DNA of 64,000 bases from G016234445 sp964438865 (GTDB taxonomy: Bacteria > Chloroflexota > Dehalococcoidia > Tepidiformales > Tepidiformaceae), in the NCBI GenBank assembly GCA_964438865.1, contig CAYTMI010000001.1:186001-250000 (forward strand), given 5' to 3'. The translations under genes were made by a program, and so were the position numbers. This document shows positions 60,738 to 64,000 of this stretch, one piece after another. Position 1 is the first letter of the stretch, and each line of letters starts with the position of its first letter. A model generated the notes under the pieces. It did no database searches, was not told where the DNA came from, and was given only the letters and a program-made list of their open reading frames with translations.

Positions 60738-60796
60738 CCCGGCTGCCCCGGGAATCCGCCTACCCCCGCGCGATCAGCTTCACCAGCACGTCGTAG
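60734..60796 (+). pseudogene. Truncated hicA toxin start
   Basis: An ATG overlaps the antitoxin stop (ATGA) and reads MTRLPRESAY, like the first residues of HicA toxins, then runs into the antisense end of the exonuclease gene at 60760 and stops at 60796. No dsRBD-like HicA core follows. The toxin body has been lost at this junction. Confidence 0.5.
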
Positions 60797-61386
60797 GTGG
60801 CATAGGCGTCGGCGAGCGCGCCGTGTTCGCCCATCCGGCCGATCCCCAGCCGGTCGGCGACGTGGCCGAGGTTGAAGCGGTCGACGTGGCTGTCGTTCAG
60901 GATCGTCCGGGCGATGGGCTGGACGTCCAGCGCGACCGTTGCGAAGGGCCAGGGTTGGCCCAACCGCCGGAATGATTCCACCAGGAAGGCCATGTCCTGG
61001 CTGATCCCCCAGCCCGTGATCACCGCGTCGCGGCCGAGGGCGGCGAACTTCTCGAAGGCGCGCTCCAGGTCCAGCGCGTCCTTCCACCCCTTGGGGGTGT
61101 AGCCGACCACCTTGAGGGCGCCGGGCACGGCGTTGCCGATGTGCCGGGGCTTGACGCGCGCACCCCACGCTTCCTGTTCGGGCAGGCCGGGGGCAAGCGA
61201 GGTGAGGACGCCCCCGACGTCGAGGACTTCGTGCAACTGGGCGTTCGAGCCGCTCATCTCGAGGTCGACGACAAAGAGGTGGCCCGCGGCGCGGAGATCG
61301 TCCGCGGGGGCCGGCTCGACTGTCAGCTTTCCGTCGGGCTCGAGGCGGCGAAGTCCGCGGGACAGGAGTTCGCGCAGGGCGTCCAT
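60760..61386 (-). CDS. DEDD-type 3'-5' exonuclease
   Basis: 208 residues. The exonuclease I motif is LFVVDLEMSGSNAQLHEVLD (Asp and Glu), motif II lies around GWGISQDMAFLVESF and motif III is GEHGALADAYATYDVLVKL, with the His of DEDDh. It resembles DnaQ/RNase T-like proofreading or maintenance exonucleases. It ends one base before the MFS gene begins to overlap its operon; its start lies 1 nt from the MFS stop, so the two are co-transcribed. Confidence 0.85.
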   Translation of the reverse strand: MDALRELLSRGLRRLEPDGKLTVEPAPADDLRAAGHLFVVDLEMSGSNAQLHEVLDVGGVLTSLAPGLPEQEAWGARVKPRHIGNAVPGALKVVGYTPKGWKDALDLERAFEKFAALGRDAVITGWGISQDMAFLVESFRRLGQPWPFATVALDVQPIARTILNDSHVDRFNLGHVADRLGIGRMGEHGALADAYATYDVLVKLIARG

Positions 61387-61387
61387 G

Positions 61388-62644
61388 TCAGATTCGCCTC
61401 ACTTCCCGGGACGTGATCAGGATAACGATTGTGAGCGCGGCTGCAGCCGCCATGAAAGCGCCGACGACATGGGGAGCGCCCCAGCGGTCGATCATCTGGC
61501 CCATGAGGAGGGCGGCGAAGGGCGTCAGCCCCCAGGTCATCGTCTGGAGCGACATGACGCGGCTGCGGTATTCGGGGTCTGCCTTGAGCTGCATGAGGGA
61601 GGCGTTGAAGGCGGAGTAGATGCTGTGGAAGATGCCGGCGACGGCGAGGACGGCGACACCGAGCCAGAGGTTGCGCGTCAGCGTGAAGGCCCCCACGGCA
61701 AGGCAGTAGAAGAGGCACGTCCACATCATCCCCGGCCCCATCCTGCCCTTCCCGGCGGTGAAAGCGACAATGGCGCCGCCAAGCAGGGAACCGAGCCCGA
61801 CCGAGGCCGCGAGGTATCCGTAGCCTTTCTCGTCCGAGTTCAGCACGTCCCGGGCGAACACGGGGAGGAAGGTCACGTAGGGATAGACGAGGACGCTGGG
61901 CACGATTGCCATCAAGACAATCAGCAGCATGCGGCGGTCGCGGACGATGTAGGCAAGGCCGCCGCCGATGCTCTGGAACATGCCGCCGCCTTTGGTGATC
62001 TCGGGCGGGCTGGGCCGGAGCCGCCAGGTCAGGATCGCCGCCAGCACCAGGCAGGCCGCCTGCATCTGGAAGGCGCCCTGGGTGCCGGTCGCGCCGATGA
62101 GCGCACCACCAATCGCGGGGCCAATGACGCGCATCGCATTGCCGCCGAGGGCGTTGAGGGCGACCGCGTTGGTGAGGTCTTCGCCGCCGACACTGTCGTA
62201 CACAAGCAACTGCCGAATAGGCCCGGCCAGCGCATCGACGATCCCGGCGGCGAGCGCGGTGGCGTAGACCATCCAGATCTCGATCGTGCCGGTCGCAGTG
62301 AGGACGGCGAGGAGGGCGGCAACGCAGGCGCTGAGGGACGTGTAGACGACCAGCTGGCGGCGGCGTTCGAGCTTGCCCGCGAGGTAGCCCCCGACGGGCG
62401 AAAGGAGGACGAGCGAAGCCCCGCGCAGAAGCGCCACCAACCCGAGGTCCGTGGCCGAGCCGCCGAGGTCGTGGAGGATGAGCCAGCCCTGGGCAATGGT
62501 CTGCACCCAGGAGCCGCCCTGGAGCGCCATGCTGCTCCCGAGCAACACGCGAAAATCGCGGTGGCGTAAGGCAGCGAGCGGCCGCCCGGAAGCGGTGAGG
62601 CCCCGCCCGGTGGACGCCGGGGTCGAAATCGTGCCAGCGGGCAA
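61388..62644 (-). CDS. MFS transporter (EntS/DHA3-like)
   Basis: 418 residues from TTG 62644, with AGGGA 7 nt upstream (a TTG at 62686 is also possible). The gene shows about 12 membrane segments, with LSPVGGYLAGKLERRRQLVV (motif A), GPIRQLLVYDSVGGEDLTNA and ALLMGQMIDRWGAPHVVGAF. It is related to the MFS gene at 28319, both being of the MFS_3 exporter group. The substrate is unknown. Confidence 0.88.
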   Translation of the reverse strand: MPAGTISTPASTGRGLTASGRPLAALRHRDFRVLLGSSMALQGGSWVQTIAQGWLILHDLGGSATDLGLVALLRGASLVLLSPVGGYLAGKLERRRQLVVYTSLSACVAALLAVLTATGTIEIWMVYATALAAGIVDALAGPIRQLLVYDSVGGEDLTNAVALNALGGNAMRVIGPAIGGALIGATGTQGAFQMQAACLVLAAILTWRLRPSPPEITKGGGMFQSIGGGLAYIVRDRRMLLIVLMAIVPSVLVYPYVTFLPVFARDVLNSDEKGYGYLAASVGLGSLLGGAIVAFTAGKGRMGPGMMWTCLFYCLAVGAFTLTRNLWLGVAVLAVAGIFHSIYSAFNASLMQLKADPEYRSRVMSLQTMTWGLTPFAALLMGQMIDRWGAPHVVGAFMAAAAALTIVILITSREVRRI

Positions 62645-62764
62645 CGCGTTCCCTGGACGCGGGAGCGTCCTTCTGACCGTACACAACGGCGGGCGTTGGA
62701 ACCAGAATCGGGAAGGCCCAGGCGTTGCCGCGGCGTCACCGGCGGGGGCGCTACAATCGATCCC

Positions 62765-64000
62765 ATGCCGAACCCATCCACCGAGGCCCAGGCGCTTTTC
62801 GCCGACCGTTACAACATCGACCCGGCCGTGATGTCGGGCGTCCTCTCCGTGGCCCTCAGCCGCGGCGGGGACTTCGCCGAACTCTTCTTCGAACACCGCA
62901 CGAACGGCACGATCAACTGGGAAGACCAGCGCGTGAAGTCGGCGTCGCGGCACGTGGCCCAGGGCGTGGGCATCCGCGTTGTCAAGGGCGATGCGATTGG
63001 CTACGCCTACACCGAGTCGCTCGACTTGGAAGCGATGCGCCGGGCCGCCGGGACTGCGAGCCGGATCAGCAGCGGCCCAGCGCGGCCACAGCCGATCGAC
63101 GCTACCCCTTCCGGTTCCGTGGCCGCCTACTACGACGCCGGGGACCCCCTTACTGCCCGGGCGCCGGCTGAGAAAGTGGCCCTGCTTGAACGCGCCGACC
63201 GCGCCGCGCGGGCCTATCACCCGAGCATCTCGCGGGTCGACGCCTCTGTGAGCGACGAACTCAAAGTCATCCTTGTCGCCCGAAGCGACGGCAAGGTCAT
63301 CGGCGACATCCAACCGCTGATTCGCGTGAACGTCAGCGCGCTTTCGGAGCGCGACGGGTCGCGGCGGCTTGCCCGCACGGGTGGCGGCGGACGGCTTGGG
63401 ATGGAGTACTTCGAGGCCGTCACCCCGGAGGAGACAGCCCGCGATGCCGCCCGCCAGGCGCTCCTCCAGCACGACGCCGTAGAGGCGCCGGCAGGCACAC
63501 TGCCCGTCGTCCTCGCCGCGGGAGACTCGGGCATTCTCCTGCACGAAGCCATCGGCCACGGACTGGAAGCAGACTTCAACCGGAAGGGCACCAGCAACTA
63601 TTCGGGGCGGATCGGCGAACTCGTCGCGAGCCCGCTGGTGACGGTTGTCGACGACGGGACAATCCCGAATTCCCGCGGTTCGATCAACATCGACGACGAG
63701 GGCAACGAGACCGGCCGTACCGTCCTCATCGAGAACGGGATCCTTCGCGGCTATCTCCAGGACCAGATGAGCGCCGGCCACTTCGGAGTGCGGCCCACCG
63801 GTTCGGGCCGCCGGGAGACGTTCAAGGACTACATCATGCCGCGCATGACCAACACGCTAATGCTGGCCGGCCAGGAGAGCCCGGAGGACATCATCCGCGG
63901 CGTCGAACGTGGCATCTACTGCATTTCGTTTTCCGGCGGCCAGGTCAACATCTCGAACGGCGACTTCGTCTTCTCGGTCACCGAAGCCTACATGATCGAC
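62765..64000 (+). CDS. tldD: TldD/PmbA-family metallopeptidase (partial)
   Basis: 412 residues before the window ends. The TldD N-domain (FAELFFEHRTNGTINWEDQR) and the zinc-binding HEAIGHGLEAD near residue 260 are seen, then SRGSINIDDEGNETGRTVL and MTNTLMLAGQESPEDIIRG. TldD forms a heterodimer with TldE/PmbA and degrades unfolded peptides, including microcin precursors and CcdA. TACAAT ends 7 nt before the ATG (leaderless). A tldE partner would be expected just past the window. Confidence 0.95.
   Translation, partial: MPNPSTEAQALFADRYNIDPAVMSGVLSVALSRGGDFAELFFEHRTNGTINWEDQRVKSASRHVAQGVGIRVVKGDAIGYAYTESLDLEAMRRAAGTASRISSGPARPQPIDATPSGSVAAYYDAGDPLTARAPAEKVALLERADRAARAYHPSISRVDASVSDELKVILVARSDGKVIGDIQPLIRVNVSALSERDGSRRLARTGGGGRLGMEYFEAVTPEETARDAARQALLQHDAVEAPAGTLPVVLAAGDSGILLHEAIGHGLEADFNRKGTSNYSGRIGELVASPLVTVVDDGTIPNSRGSINIDDEGNETGRTVLIENGILRGYLQDQMSAGHFGVRPTGSGRRETFKDYIMPRMTNTLMLAGQESPEDIIRGVERGIYCISFSGGQVNISNGDFVFSVTEAYMID

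Overview
This 64 kb window is a high-GC chromosomal segment from a bacterium that I take, by inference, to be a member of the Chloroflexota, probably of the Dehalococcoidia/Tepidiformales type. The grounds are a CIRCE-controlled groEL, an ileS T-box and an FMN riboswitch, a sortase, family III CoA-transferases, crotonases, an LLM flavin oxidoreductase, a YdeP-like molybdoenzyme, WYL regulators and many small toxin-antitoxin pairs. Many genes carry a TANNNT -10 box 6-8 nt before the start codon, which suggests leaderless mRNAs. No rRNA, tRNA, CRISPR array, prophage or complete insertion sequence was seen.

Layout. 1-6.8 kb: one giant secreted DUF11-repeat protein (minus strand, runs off the left edge), divergent from a sortase and a glycosyltransferase. 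8.8-13.1 kb: minus-strand cluster of MOSC protein, halogenase-like flavoprotein, enoyl-CoA hydratase and CoA-transferase. 13.2-16.0 kb: tandem SGNH hydrolase paralogues, a remnant of a third copy, and an unknown secreted protein. 16-20.4 kb: alpha/beta-hydrolase, luciferase-like oxidoreductase and molybdopterin oxidoreductase. 20.5-25 kb: VOC, DinB and isoleucyl-tRNA synthetase with its T-box leader. 25-31 kb: phosphatase-superfamily lipoprotein, HAD hydrolase, VapBC-type module, MFS exporter and acyl-CoA dehydrogenase. 31-34.8 kb: WYL regulator/VOC pair with an inverted-repeat operator, a methyltransferase, a frameshifted hydrolase and DinB. 34.8-37.4 kb: tungstate ABC transporter. 37.4-39.1 kb: CIRCE and groEL. 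39.2-41.2 kb: unknown gene, DUF433/DUF5615 module and the candidate selenoprotein. 41.3-52 kb: epimerase, PIG-L deacetylases, SDR, Tat-exported serine hydrolase, ROK kinase, crotonase, a thioredoxin-fused protein, envelope proteins and MgtE. 53-57.8 kb: three paralogous membrane proteins, two with a LuxR-type HTH. 57.8-60.4 kb: riboflavin operon behind an FMN riboswitch. 60.5-64 kb: orphan HicB-like antitoxin, exonuclease, MFS transporter and TldD (runs off the right edge).

The most striking result is at 40463-41167. One reading frame encodes a complete MerB-like (alkylmercury lyase family) protein interrupted by two in-frame TGA codons. They fall at the two positions where the family has its catalytic cysteines (Cys96 and Cys159 of MerB). 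The second TGA is followed by a textbook bacterial SECIS-like hairpin with a GGUC loop. I interpret this as a two-selenocysteine alkylmercury-lyase-like selenoprotein, which ordinary gene calling would split into fragments. The second notable system is the pair of membrane-tethered LuxR/Asp-box/SH3b proteins with an HTH-less partner at 53-57.8 kb.
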